Assembly: GCA_040386075.1 (NCBI GenBank)
Contig: JAZKGE010000045.1
Coordinates: 1-64,000, forward strand
Length of the DNA stretch: 64,000 nucleotides
Origin: UBA4416 sp040386075
GTDB taxonomy: Bacteria; Bacteroidota; Bacteroidia; B-17B0; Aurantibacillaceae
Reading direction: 5' to 3'
Of this stretch, positions 16,168-23,900 are shown in pieces (the first letter of the stretch is position 1; each line of letters begins with the position of its first letter). Below the pieces are notes generated by a model that worked only from the letters and a program-made list of their open reading frames with translations, did no database searches and was not told the DNA's origin. The position numbers were made by a program, and so were the translations under genes.

Positions 16168-16572
16168 ATGATAGAAACAGGACAAACCTATTCTCACGAT
16201 TTTAAATTTACCCAGGACGAAGTGAACCGTTTTGCGGAAGTAACAGGCGATAAGAACCCTGTACATACCGATGCTGAATTTGCGGCTAAAACAATGTTCA
16301 AAAAACCAATTATGCATGGCATGTTAGGGGCGGCATTATTCAGTAAAGTGTTTGGTGTATTATTTCCGGGAGAAGGAACCATCTATTTAAAACAATCGTT
16401 AAGCTTTATGAAGCCCATGTATGTAGATATTGATTATGAAGCTGTTTTTACGGTTAGAGAAGTGTTGAAAGATAAGCACCGCGCAGTTATCGAAACATTG
16501 ATCAAAGATAAAACTACCGGAAATATTTGCACGAGTGGCGAAGCTACAGTGATGAATGTAGATAAGATCTAA
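16168..16572 (+). CDS. phaJ: MaoC-like (R)-specific enoyl-CoA hydratase (PhaJ type)
   Basis: From the ATG at 16168 the product has ~134 residues and a single hot-dog fold. The hydratase-2 motif FAEVTGDKNPVHTDAEFA carries the catalytic Asp and His. It hydrates trans-2-enoyl-CoA to (R)-3-hydroxyacyl-CoA, the PHA monomer, linking beta-oxidation to the synthase encoded divergently. An in-frame TTG at 16141 would add nine residues not typical of the family, so the ATG is preferred. Confidence 0.75.
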   Translation: MIETGQTYSHDFKFTQDEVNRFAEVTGDKNPVHTDAEFAAKTMFKKPIMHGMLGAALFSKVFGVLFPGEGTIYLKQSLSFMKPMYVDIDYEAVFTVREVLKDKHRAVIETLIKDKTTGNICTSGEATVMNVDKI

Positions 16573-16689
16573 TTATAAATGATGAATTATAAATTATGAG
16601 TTAACTTCAACAATCATAATTTTTTAATAAAGTCTTTACACAGCAGGAACATTTAAAATTGAATATTTAGCAATTCTAAAAATATATTT

Positions 16690-17436
16690 ATGAGCAATTC
16701 AAATAAACGTACAGTATTAGTTACAGGCGCAACAGGTGGTTTAGGAACTGCTATGTGTAAACATTTATTTAAAGATGGTTATACTGTTGTAGGAAATTAC
16801 CATACTAAGGAAAAAGCAGAAAAATGGATGGAAGATATGAAGGCCGAAGGTTTTAATATTGAATTATTTTATGGTGATGTGAGTGATTATGAAAGCACCG
16901 GTAAAATGATAGCCGACATCAATGCTAAATACGGTCATATTGATACATTAGTTAATAATGCCGGGATCACCCGCGACGGGCGTTTAATTAATATGAAGGT
17001 AGAGGATTGGCATGCCGTTATTAATACTAATTTAAATTCTGTTTTTAACTGTACACGTCAGGTCATACAGGGAATGATCGATCGTAATTTTGGACGTATC
17101 ATTAATATTTCTTCGGTAAACGGGCAACGCGGGCAATTTGGTCAAACTAATTATTCGGCTGCAAAAGCAGGAATGCATGGTTTCACCAAATCATTATCCA
17201 TGGAAGTTGCTAAGTATGGCGTAACGGTTAATACTATTTCTCCGGGATATATTGGTACCGATATGGTAATGGCTGTTCCTGAAAAGGTTTTAAATCAAAT
17301 TGTAGCTCAGGTGCCAATGGGGCGTTTAGGCGGAACGCATGAAGTAGCACATTTAGTATCCTTTTTAGCGAGCGAAGAAACCAGTTTTATTACCGGCGCT
17401 AATTACAGCATTAATGGCGGACAACACGTTTATTAA
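16690..17436 (+). CDS. phaB: Acetoacetyl-CoA reductase-like short-chain dehydrogenase
   Basis: The 248-residue SDR has the TGATGGLG cofactor loop (12-19), NNAG (89-92) and the catalytic S142, Y155, K159 triad (INISSVNG; NYSAAKAG). It most resembles PhaB, which reduces acetoacetyl-CoA to (R)-3-hydroxybutyryl-CoA with NADPH. FabG-like activity cannot be excluded, but a separate FabG lies at 56080-56829. It follows the PhaJ-like gene on the same strand and with it supplies monomers to the divergent phaEC genes. A phaA thiolase is not in the window. Confidence 0.8.
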   Translation: MSNSNKRTVLVTGATGGLGTAMCKHLFKDGYTVVGNYHTKEKAEKWMEDMKAEGFNIELFYGDVSDYESTGKMIADINAKYGHIDTLVNNAGITRDGRLINMKVEDWHAVINTNLNSVFNCTRQVIQGMIDRNFGRIINISSVNGQRGQFGQTNYSAAKAGMHGFTKSLSMEVAKYGVTVNTISPGYIGTDMVMAVPEKVLNQIVAQVPMGRLGGTHEVAHLVSFLASEETSFITGANYSINGGQHVY

Positions 17437-17478
17437 TATCTGTGAGTTCGAGCGAAGTCGAGAACTAGACAGATATTC
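17435..17478. repeat. Dispersed palindromic repeat with GTTCGAGCGAAGTCGAGAAC core
   Basis: Outer arms AATATCTGT and ACAGATATT enclose the 20-bp core at 17446-17465. The core recurs at 19585-19604 (inverted) and 31200-31218. It probably acts as a terminator after phaB and belongs to a REP-like intergenic family. Confidence 0.65.
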
Positions 17479-17566
17479 GAAGTGACAATTCTGTAATATC
17501 TCTGTATTCTGTAATATAGACTCTTATTCTAAAGGATAATTTATACTTTTATCCCAATAAATAATA

Positions 17567-18988
17567 ATGCGCTTCATGAAGCAAAGCGAGAATATACAAT
17601 CTTTAAAAAACCGGATCAAAGAATTAGAAAAAGAAAATCAAATTCTTAAGAAGAAGAAAGATGTATTTTTTACAGATAAAAAAACGGTAAAGGTTCCTAA
17701 AAATATAGAGCCTCTTTTTGATAAAGCTTCAGAAGTTGTAAAGAAATATTTCCAAACATTTACTGCCGACCCAAGTTTATCCAAGATCGAAGTTAACGGG
17801 CAGCGGTACGTTTTAATGCGTGCCGAATCGTTAGCAAATGACTTTTTAAATAATATCATCAAGTTGTATTCCGACAGGCCAACACCCGAAGCTGTTAAGA
17901 TAGGCAGGAATTTATTATTTGATTTTGCACATTTGATCGGCATAGAGGATGGAAAGAACTTTCATAAAAAAATGAAGCTGAAAGATCCGCTTTCTAAAAT
18001 GTCGGCAGGTCCTATTCATTTTGCTTATACGGGTTGGTCGTTTGTTGACATTCTTCCGGAAAGTCAACCTTCGCCCGACAATGATTTTTATATCAAATAC
18101 CATCACCCGTATTCTTTTGAGGCTGATTCCTGGATCAGGTCAGGTCAGAAAACAGATTTTCCGGTATGTTCCATGAATGCAGGTTATTCGTCAGGCTGGT
18201 GTGAGCAGAGCTATGGTATTGAATTAACGGCAGTTGAAATTACCTGTCGCGCCAAAGGTGATAAGAACTGTACATTTATCATGGCACCTCCAAACAGGAT
18301 AGCCGAATATTTAGACAAAGAAAAATTAAAGTATAAGCCTTTAAAGAAGTATGATATTCCTTTATTCTTTGAGCGCAAAAAATCAGAAGAAAAAATCAGA
18401 ACAACTCTTAAAGAAAAAGAAACTCTTTTAAAAGAAATTCATCATCGTGTTAAAAATAACCTTCAGATCATTTCGAGTTTATTAAAATTGCATTCTGATC
18501 AGGTTAAGGATACTAATTTTTCGAAATTGGTGGAGGAGAGCCAGAACCGTATTATTTCGATGGCATTGATCCATGAAATGCTTTATGCCAACTCTGATCT
18601 GAGTAAAATTAATTTAGTGCAGTATACCCGTTCTTTATTTGAGAAATTGCAAAGCACTTACAATAAAGGCTCGGTGAAATTAAAATTAAAGATCCCCGAA
18701 AATTTTTATTATGAGATCGATAAAATGATCCCTATCGGTTTGATCATGAATGAAGTGTTTAGTAACTCATTCAAGTATGCCTTTACCGATAAGAAAGGGG
18801 AGATCAGCATTTCAATATTAAAAGATACACTCACTATTTCTGATAACGGAATCGGCTTTTCTAAAGAAAAAAATAAAAAAGAAAATTCCAGTTTTGGTAT
18901 GCAATTAATACAACTATTGGCCGAACAGATAGATGCAAAGATCAGCATTAAGCAAATAAACGGAACTACTATAGAATTGAAATTTTAA
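17567..18988 (+). CDS. V4R-domain sensor histidine kinase (HWE/HisKA_2 type)
   Basis: The 473-residue soluble kinase opens with a coiled coil (IQSLKNRIKELEKENQILKK). Next comes a V4R-like (vinyl-4-reductase) domain at about 60-245, ending in the typical GYSSGWCEQSYGIELTAVEI and CRAKGDKNCTFIMAPP segments with conserved Cys. A HisKA_2 phosphoacceptor (KEIHHRVKNNLQIISSLL) and an HATPase domain with NEVFSNSFKYAF and DNGIGF follow. V4R domains bind hydrophobic or aromatic ligands, so this may sense small aromatics; the ligand is inferred only. No cognate regulator is adjacent. Confidence 0.85.
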   Translation: MRFMKQSENIQSLKNRIKELEKENQILKKKKDVFFTDKKTVKVPKNIEPLFDKASEVVKKYFQTFTADPSLSKIEVNGQRYVLMRAESLANDFLNNIIKLYSDRPTPEAVKIGRNLLFDFAHLIGIEDGKNFHKKMKLKDPLSKMSAGPIHFAYTGWSFVDILPESQPSPDNDFYIKYHHPYSFEADSWIRSGQKTDFPVCSMNAGYSSGWCEQSYGIELTAVEITCRAKGDKNCTFIMAPPNRIAEYLDKEKLKYKPLKKYDIPLFFERKKSEEKIRTTLKEKETLLKEIHHRVKNNLQIISSLLKLHSDQVKDTNFSKLVEESQNRIISMALIHEMLYANSDLSKINLVQYTRSLFEKLQSTYNKGSVKLKLKIPENFYYEIDKMIPIGLIMNEVFSNSFKYAFTDKKGEISISILKDTLTISDNGIGFSKEKNKKENSSFGMQLIQLLAEQIDAKISIKQINGTTIELKF

Positions 18989-19029
18989 AACACTGTGCCG
19001 GATTTGTATTTTCCGGCACAGCATCTAGT

Positions 19030-19485
19030 TTAATTCACAGCAATGTAGATATCCACTTTTGCATTTTCCGGATCCTGTGCAGTGGCATCATATATTTCAA
19101 AATCACTGGTAAATGCACGGTCAATGTCTGCGTTCCAGATATTCAACCATTCTTTATAAACAAAATTCTCAGATGCTTTTCCAGATGCTGAAAATACTTT
19201 GTAATTATGCGCTTCAATTGCAATGGCCACCAAGTCTTCAGGTAATGCATCATCCGCTTTTACTTTGTATCCTAAAATGGTAGTATAAGGTTGCGTATGG
19301 TCTTTCTCGTAGTGTGTATACACGCAATACAGATCGTCGTTTATTCTGTTAGGGATCTTGTCTTTAATGTTTTCTGTAAAGAATTTGTTCCATAAAAAAG
19401 GAATGTCTTTCATTGCCTGTCTATTCTCATTGGTTGTTCTTACCGAAATACCAACTATTTTAAAAGATTCTATTGTCGTTTTCAT
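19030..19485 (-). CDS. GyrI-like/AraC effector-binding domain protein
   Basis: The 151-residue single-domain protein begins IESFKIVGISVRTTNE and has FLWNKFFTE, LYCVYTHYEKDH and VFSASGKASENFVYKEWLNIW. This is the GyrI-like (SOUL-like) fold with its two repeated halves and Trp-rich ligand pocket. Such proteins bind amphipathic small molecules and can buffer or sense toxic compounds. No DNA-binding domain is attached. A dispersed palindrome separates it from the DinB gene downstream. Confidence 0.8.
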   Translation of the reverse strand: MKTTIESFKIVGISVRTTNENRQAMKDIPFLWNKFFTENIKDKIPNRINDDLYCVYTHYEKDHTQPYTTILGYKVKADDALPEDLVAIAIEAHNYKVFSASGKASENFVYKEWLNIWNADIDRAFTSDFEIYDATAQDPENAKVDIYIAVN

Positions 19486-19503
19486 ATAGTTTATTGTTTA
19501 ATT

Positions 19504-19609
19504 TGTCACTTCGAGCACGGCAAAAGTTCAGTGAACTTTTGAGCGGGGTAGTGCGCCAGCGAGAAGCGTTCTATGATTTACTTTGTTCTCGACTTCGCTC
19601 GAACTGACA
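19504..19609. repeat. Composite dispersed palindromic repeat
   Basis: TGTCACTTCGAGC (19504-19516) and GCTCGAACTGACA (19597-19609) form imperfect terminal inverted repeats. Inside are the palindrome AAAAGTTCAGTGAACTTTT (19522-19540) and a copy of the GTTCTCGACTTCGCTCGAAC core (19585-19604). It is the largest member in this window of the family at 17446 and 31200. Confidence 0.65.
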
Positions 19610-19618
19610 GTAAATTCT

Positions 19619-20146
19619 TTAAAATGATTCGTCTGCACTTGGACCATAAACTCCCGGGATGGGTATATTTAATAATCTTAAGTATACACCTAATTGAGCC
19701 CTGTGATGAACGATCTGACAGTAGGAGTGACGTATAGTTTCTAATCGTGTTGATTGCATATAAATGATGTCGCCATTACGTAAGGTCCATGTTTCTTCCA
19801 GGATATCATCTTTACTCTTTTTCAAAATTTCTTTAGCTTCTTCCACATTTTTATCAAAATAAGCAGTTAGCTCTGCTCCGCCGTTGCAATCTGTCGGGTT
19901 ATAGGGTGCTGTAACAAAATCAAGTTCATCTTTATTGATAGCCATTGTTATCCAGGTTGGTAGATCAGCTATGTGAGTAGCCAGGTCTTTTAGTTTCATG
20001 CTTTTTTCGTGTGGCTTCCAATCGGCTTTATCAGTCGGCACAAGGGCCAACATTTTTCTTGTTCCAATACTTTCTTTTTCCAGTTCTTTTAAGAACGATT
20101 CCATAAATGTGATCATAGGTTTTAGTTTTAAAGATTTATGATACAA
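19619..20146 (-). CDS. DinB-like four-helix-bundle protein
   Basis: The 175-residue protein (or ~165 from an internal Met at 20116) has the DinB/YfiT layout: KSMKLKDLATHIADLPTW with its histidine, a central helix AYFDKNVEEAKEILKK, and SYCQIVHHRAQLGVYLRLL containing the other metal-ligand histidines. These proteins bind a divalent metal with three His and often act as thiol transferases (bacillithiol or mycothiol dependent). It is followed, after a palindromic repeat, by the GyrI-like gene. The substrate is unknown. Confidence 0.8.
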   Translation of the reverse strand: MYHKSLKLKPMITFMESFLKELEKESIGTRKMLALVPTDKADWKPHEKSMKLKDLATHIADLPTWITMAINKDELDFVTAPYNPTDCNGGAELTAYFDKNVEEAKEILKKSKDDILEETWTLRNGDIIYMQSTRLETIRHSYCQIVHHRAQLGVYLRLLNIPIPGVYGPSADESF

Positions 20147-20230
20147 AGAAAAAACAGGTAAGTGACAACCCTATGTCAGTAGGAAAAAAATAATAGATAA
20201 GTGTTTGAAAAACAGTATGAAACAGATTGG

Positions 20231-21175
20231 TTATTGTTTTACAGCAATAGAATGAGCAATTTTTTTGATCACTTGTTTTAAACTATCCGGACTTACAATT
20301 TCGGCTCTGTCGCCAAACATCATGTACCATCTGGCGAAACCTTCTATGGAGCAGCTTAGGAATGTCATTTCTATTTTATCTTTTACTTCGCGTTGCGATA
20401 CAAAGCCGTTATAATATTTTTGTTCGCCAAAATGTTTCACAATTTCTTTGTCTGCCAACATCACAATACTGTGCATTTCTTTTTCCTGCTCCATTTTTTT
20501 CATAAATGATTTTAATGAAGGATGTTCTTTCTTGAAAGGTAATGGGGTAGAAGTGATCTGGCTAATGCGGTCAATTCTGAAATCACGGTAATCATTTCGG
20601 AGTTGGCAAAAAGCAAGCAGGTGCCAGTTAGAGGCATAATAGCAAATACCTATCGGTTCAATATTGCGGGCGGTGTTTTCCTGGCTGTGATTGGCGAAAT
20701 AATGAATAGACATTACCTTTTTTTCAGAAATGTTCTTTAAAATGGTTTGAAGCGAATTATGTGAATTTTTTTCTTTAGGGATATAAGGATTATCACGTAC
20801 TTCTATATTTTCGTTCATGACCTCGAGGTAATCCTTTTCAGCGGAACGGAGAACGGATTTTATTTTATACATGGCCGATTTGTAACTTTCATCTGTAGAA
20901 GCATCAGTTAATTTTTCAACCAGCTTTTCGGCCGTTAAAAAGGCAGTAGCTTCTTCTAAAGTAAACATCACCGGTGGTAAACGGTAACCATCCATAATGG
21001 AATAACCTATGCCGGTTTCACCAACTAAAGGAATACCTGCTTCTTCCAGCGTTCTGATATCCCGGTAAACGGTTCGTAAACTTATATTAAAGCGATCGGC
21101 AATATCCTGTGCCTTCACAATTTTTTTAGATTGCAGTTGGATCAAAATGGCACTTACTCGGTCAATACGGTTCAT
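20231..21175 (-). CDS. YafY/DeoR-type regulator with HTH and WYL domains
   Basis: The 314-residue protein has an N-terminal HTH_11 domain (IVKAQDIADRFNISLRTVYRDIRTLEEAGIP split over residues 18-48), a linker, and a WYL ligand-binding domain (about 135-230; IEPIGICYYASNWHLLAFC, then DYRDFRIDRIS). The WCX dimerisation extension is at the C-terminus. WYL regulators respond to nucleic-acid ligands or other small molecules. It follows the DUF5655-like gene by two bases and sits upstream of the DinB gene, so it may regulate this small cluster. Confidence 0.85.
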   Translation of the reverse strand: MNRIDRVSAILIQLQSKKIVKAQDIADRFNISLRTVYRDIRTLEEAGIPLVGETGIGYSIMDGYRLPPVMFTLEEATAFLTAEKLVEKLTDASTDESYKSAMYKIKSVLRSAEKDYLEVMNENIEVRDNPYIPKEKNSHNSLQTILKNISEKKVMSIHYFANHSQENTARNIEPIGICYYASNWHLLAFCQLRNDYRDFRIDRISQITSTPLPFKKEHPSLKSFMKKMEQEKEMHSIVMLADKEIVKHFGEQKYYNGFVSQREVKDKIEMTFLSCSIEGFARWYMMFGDRAEIVSPDSLKQVIKKIAHSIAVKQ

Positions 21176-21177
21176 AG

Positions 21178-21552
21178 TTACTTCTCTTCTTTATATGCCA
21201 GTTTCATGAATTTTATCACTTCTTTATTAAGATCCTCTTTATAAAGCATTCGAAAATGATGATTGAATTGCGTATCACTTCCGGGAACCTGTGCCATTTT
21301 TTGAAAACATAAATTGTCTTCATACAATTGTTTGAAAGGAAATACAATATGGATGAAATTTTTGCCCAGCTGTGTAACCCAGGCGATACGCCTGTTTGCG
21401 TTACTGATGCCGATCATTGTCTTAGTTGGTTCAACGATAATATCACCGATCTTTTTATACTCCTCAATAAAATGATCAAATAACATTAAAGTATGTTCTG
21501 ATTTCCCTGATAAAAATCCTGAGATCTCTTTATTGTATATGTTACCTTTCAT
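21178..21552 (-). CDS. DUF5655-like protein
   Basis: The 124-residue soluble protein has the family pattern HTLMLFDHFIEEYKKIGDI, PTKTMIGISNANRRIAWVTQL and IHIVFPF. DUF5655 proteins are short, of unknown function, and often lie beside regulators or DNA-metabolism genes. Its stop is two bases before the start of the WYL regulator, so the two form an operon. No signal peptide or membrane segment is visible. Confidence 0.7.
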   Translation of the reverse strand: MKGNIYNKEISGFLSGKSEHTLMLFDHFIEEYKKIGDIIVEPTKTMIGISNANRRIAWVTQLGKNFIHIVFPFKQLYEDNLCFQKMAQVPGSDTQFNHHFRMLYKEDLNKEVIKFMKLAYKEEK

Positions 21553-21611
21553 AATTATTTAAGTTTTTAAATTTAAATAATATAGGTGAACATAATGGTT
21601 TATTTTATAAC

Positions 21612-22052
21612 TTATTGATCGTCATGACATGGGCTATCCCGTGTTGGAAATTTGGTTTTAAGGATATATACCAACTGATAAGGGATATCATCAAAATCGA
21701 GGAGGCTATAGGGCTTTATTAAAAAGGCAAGGCTACCTAACTCTTTACATTTTTTTTCGTAGGTTGGATTTGCAGTAGATGAGTAAACAAATACCGGAAT
21801 TGAGCATAAGGTTGAGTCGCTGAATATTTTTTCTAAAGCCTCAATGCCATTTACTTTTGGCATATTGATATCGGTTAAAATAACATCAGGTTTGGTTTCG
21901 CCTGTACTTAAAAAGTCCAAAAGTTCTTGTCCGTTCTTAACCCAGGTTACATTTGAAAAACATGGATGTGATCGGCAGCTGTTTACTACAATTTCTCCAT
22001 CATCCGGATCATCTTCGGCAATGATGATATGTAAGTTATTGAATGTATTCAT
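21612..22052 (-). CDS. Single-domain response regulator of the Kai operon
   Basis: The 146-residue receiver domain has the acidic pair EDDPDD at residues 14-19, the phosphoacceptor aspartate in DVILTDINMPKVNG, a Ser/Thr at VYSST and the conserved Lys in LIKPYS. There is no output domain, so it signals by protein contact, as CheY/Rcp1-like regulators do. It lies 11 bases downstream of the PAS histidine kinase and is the last gene of the kaiC-kaiB-kaiB-kinase-regulator operon. It is the probable phosphoryl acceptor of that kinase. Confidence 0.85.
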   Translation of the reverse strand: MNTFNNLHIIIAEDDPDDGEIVVNSCRSHPCFSNVTWVKNGQELLDFLSTGETKPDVILTDINMPKVNGIEALEKIFSDSTLCSIPVFVYSSTANPTYEKKCKELGSLAFLIKPYSLLDFDDIPYQLVYILKTKFPTRDSPCHDDQ

Positions 22053-22063
22053 TTAGTTGGGAT

Positions 22064-23320
22064 TTATATTGGAAAGTAAACATTAAAAGTGCTGCCATCA
22101 CCGGGTGTACTCTCCACGTCAATACGACCTAAATGATTTTCCATTATTTTTTTGCAGATCGCTAACCCAACTCCATTGCCGGGATATTCTTCGGGCATGT
22201 GTAAGCGCTGGAAGATCATAAATACTTTGGTGAGTTGTTGTTTTTCAATACCAATTCCGTTATCATGAATGCTGATGCGATGGAACTTTTTATTTGGAAA
22301 ATTAAAATCCACACAATCTCTTATTTCGTGACTGATCCTTATTGTTGGTGTTATATCAGCTTTTTTGAATTTCAATGCATTGCTTAGTAAGTTTAGAAAC
22401 AGCTGGCGCATCTGTACTTCTGATCCATTTACTTTTGGAAGATCATTCACCAACAATTGAGCATTCATTTCATTTATGCTCAGGTCAAGGTCATCTGTTA
22501 CTTCTTTTAATATCTTATTCAGATCGATCTCATTCAGTTCAATTTTACGTGCAGTGATAGAATACTTAACCAGGTCATCAACTAAAGAATTTAATCGTGT
22601 GGCGGCATTGCTCACTACGCTCAGCATTTTGATCTCATCTTTCTCAAATTTATCGCTGCTTAATTGACGTAGATGTGAGCTGTAAGCAACGATCTTTCTT
22701 AATGGTTCTTTAATATCATGAGAGATTACATGAATGAATTCTACTAAATGAGCGTTTATTTCATTCAATTCATTCACTTTTAGTTCTAATTTTCGCTGAT
22801 ATACGGCGAGGTCCTCTTCGTGTTGTTTTTTTTGTGAAAGGTCACTCACGATGATGCCAATAGCCGGCACAAATGGCTTAAGATCAGTGAGTGAAATATA
22901 TACCTGTAATTTAATGCCATTTATATTTAATATAATTTCTCCTTTGGATGGTCCGTTTTTAAGTGCATTGCGTAGTTCCTGGAATTGACCTACGGAATCA
23001 ATATAACTGTTAAAGTAGGTGCCTACTACCTTGTCGTCTGGCACATTGATAAGTTTTGCAAAATATTCGTTGCAATATAAAATAAGTCCATTCTCGGAAA
23101 TACTCAAGGCGCCTTCCTGAACTTTTTCAATCAGGATCCTGTAGGTGTAATCTGCGGTTTCCAGCGCATAAATAGAATGTTGACCATCTTTATTTAAAAC
23201 AAGCGCATCAACCGAACCATCCTGTATGGCCTCAATGATACTTTGCGACTCTACCAACTGAATTTCGAGTTCATGTATCTTGTCTTGTAATTCTTTAATA
23301 TTTAGTGCACTCTGTTCCAA
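22064..23320 (-). CDS. PAS-domain sensor histidine kinase of the Kai operon
   Basis: The 418-residue soluble kinase has an N-terminal coiled coil (NIKELQDKIHELEIQLVESQ), a PAS domain at about 55-170, a HisKA phosphoacceptor (FIHVISHDIKEPLRKIVAYS) and an HATPase domain with NLLSNALKFKKAD, DNGIGIEKQQL and GNGVGLAICKKI. It starts three bases after the second kaiB and is co-transcribed. In bacterial Kai clusters a kinase of this kind is the usual output, read by KaiB or KaiC and passed to the adjacent receiver. That link here is inferred from operon position. Confidence 0.85.
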   Translation of the reverse strand: MEQSALNIKELQDKIHELEIQLVESQSIIEAIQDGSVDALVLNKDGQHSIYALETADYTYRILIEKVQEGALSISENGLILYCNEYFAKLINVPDDKVVGTYFNSYIDSVGQFQELRNALKNGPSKGEIILNINGIKLQVYISLTDLKPFVPAIGIIVSDLSQKKQHEEDLAVYQRKLELKVNELNEINAHLVEFIHVISHDIKEPLRKIVAYSSHLRQLSSDKFEKDEIKMLSVVSNAATRLNSLVDDLVKYSITARKIELNEIDLNKILKEVTDDLDLSINEMNAQLLVNDLPKVNGSEVQMRQLFLNLLSNALKFKKADITPTIRISHEIRDCVDFNFPNKKFHRISIHDNGIGIEKQQLTKVFMIFQRLHMPEEYPGNGVGLAICKKIMENHLGRIDVESTPGDGSTFNVYFPI

Positions 23321-23323
23321 AGC

Positions 23324-23599
23324 TTATTCTATTTCTAAAATTTTTAATACTTTTTTTGTGTCAGACAAGTCGCCAACTAACGTCCTTATGGGCGCCGGCT
23401 CATATTTAATTAAGGTTGGGATAGCAACTATTTGATATTGCATTGCCTTTTCCCTCGTTTTTGTAAGGTCAATGATCTCAAGCTCATAATTGCCTTTTAA
23501 TTGGTTATCACCAATTGCCTTAATATTTTCAATGGCCCTGCCTGATTTTACAGACATGCCTGAAATAAACAATTTGAACTTAAGTTTTGAATGTGCCAT
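23324..23599 (-). CDS. kaiB: KaiB-like protein, divergent second copy
   Basis: The 91-residue thioredoxin-like KaiB domain reads KLFISGMSVKSGRAIENIKA, LEIIDLTK, IPTLIKYEPAPIRTLVGDLS. The cis-proline PTL and the GDLS motif are conserved, but the canonical AGxTPxS start has become SGMSVKS. It is one base downstream of the first kaiB. Two KaiB copies beside one KaiC are common outside cyanobacteria and may differ in KaiC binding or in partners. Whether this one switches folds is unknown. Confidence 0.85.
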   Translation of the reverse strand: MAHSKLKFKLFISGMSVKSGRAIENIKAIGDNQLKGNYELEIIDLTKTREKAMQYQIVAIPTLIKYEPAPIRTLVGDLSDTKKVLKILEIE

Positions 23600-23600
23600 C

Positions 23601-23900
23601 TTAGTTTGTTTGTACAGTGGATTTAATATTTAATCCTACCAATACTTTTTCTTCGTTCGATAGATCGCCAATGATTTTACGAATAGGTTCAGGCAATCTT
23701 CTTACTAAAGTTGGAACAGCTAAGATCTGATCATTTTCTGCCAGCTGAGGATTTTTTAAAAGGTCAATAATTTCAATAGAATATTTCCCTGCCAAATTCT
23801 CTTCAGCGTATCTTTTTATATTATCAAGCGCTTTTATCGACTTTGGGGTTTGACCCGCAATGTATAATAAGAGCTGCCATTCTGCCGGTTGCTTGCTCAT
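23601..23900 (-). CDS. kaiB: KaiB, canonical copy
   Basis: The 99-residue protein closely follows cyanobacterial KaiB: LLLYIAGQTPKSIKALDNI, IEIIDLLKNPQLAENDQIL, AVPTLVRRLPEPIRKIIGDL and SNEEKVLVGL. The length matches the family (~100). KaiB binds phosphorylated KaiC and switches fold to do so. Its ATG overlaps the kaiC stop by one base (TAATG), which indicates translational coupling and near-equal expression. It is the closer of the two copies to KaiC both in position and in sequence. Confidence 0.92.
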   Translation of the reverse strand: MSKQPAEWQLLLYIAGQTPKSIKALDNIKRYAEENLAGKYSIEIIDLLKNPQLAENDQILAVPTLVRRLPEPIRKIIGDLSNEEKVLVGLNIKSTVQTN

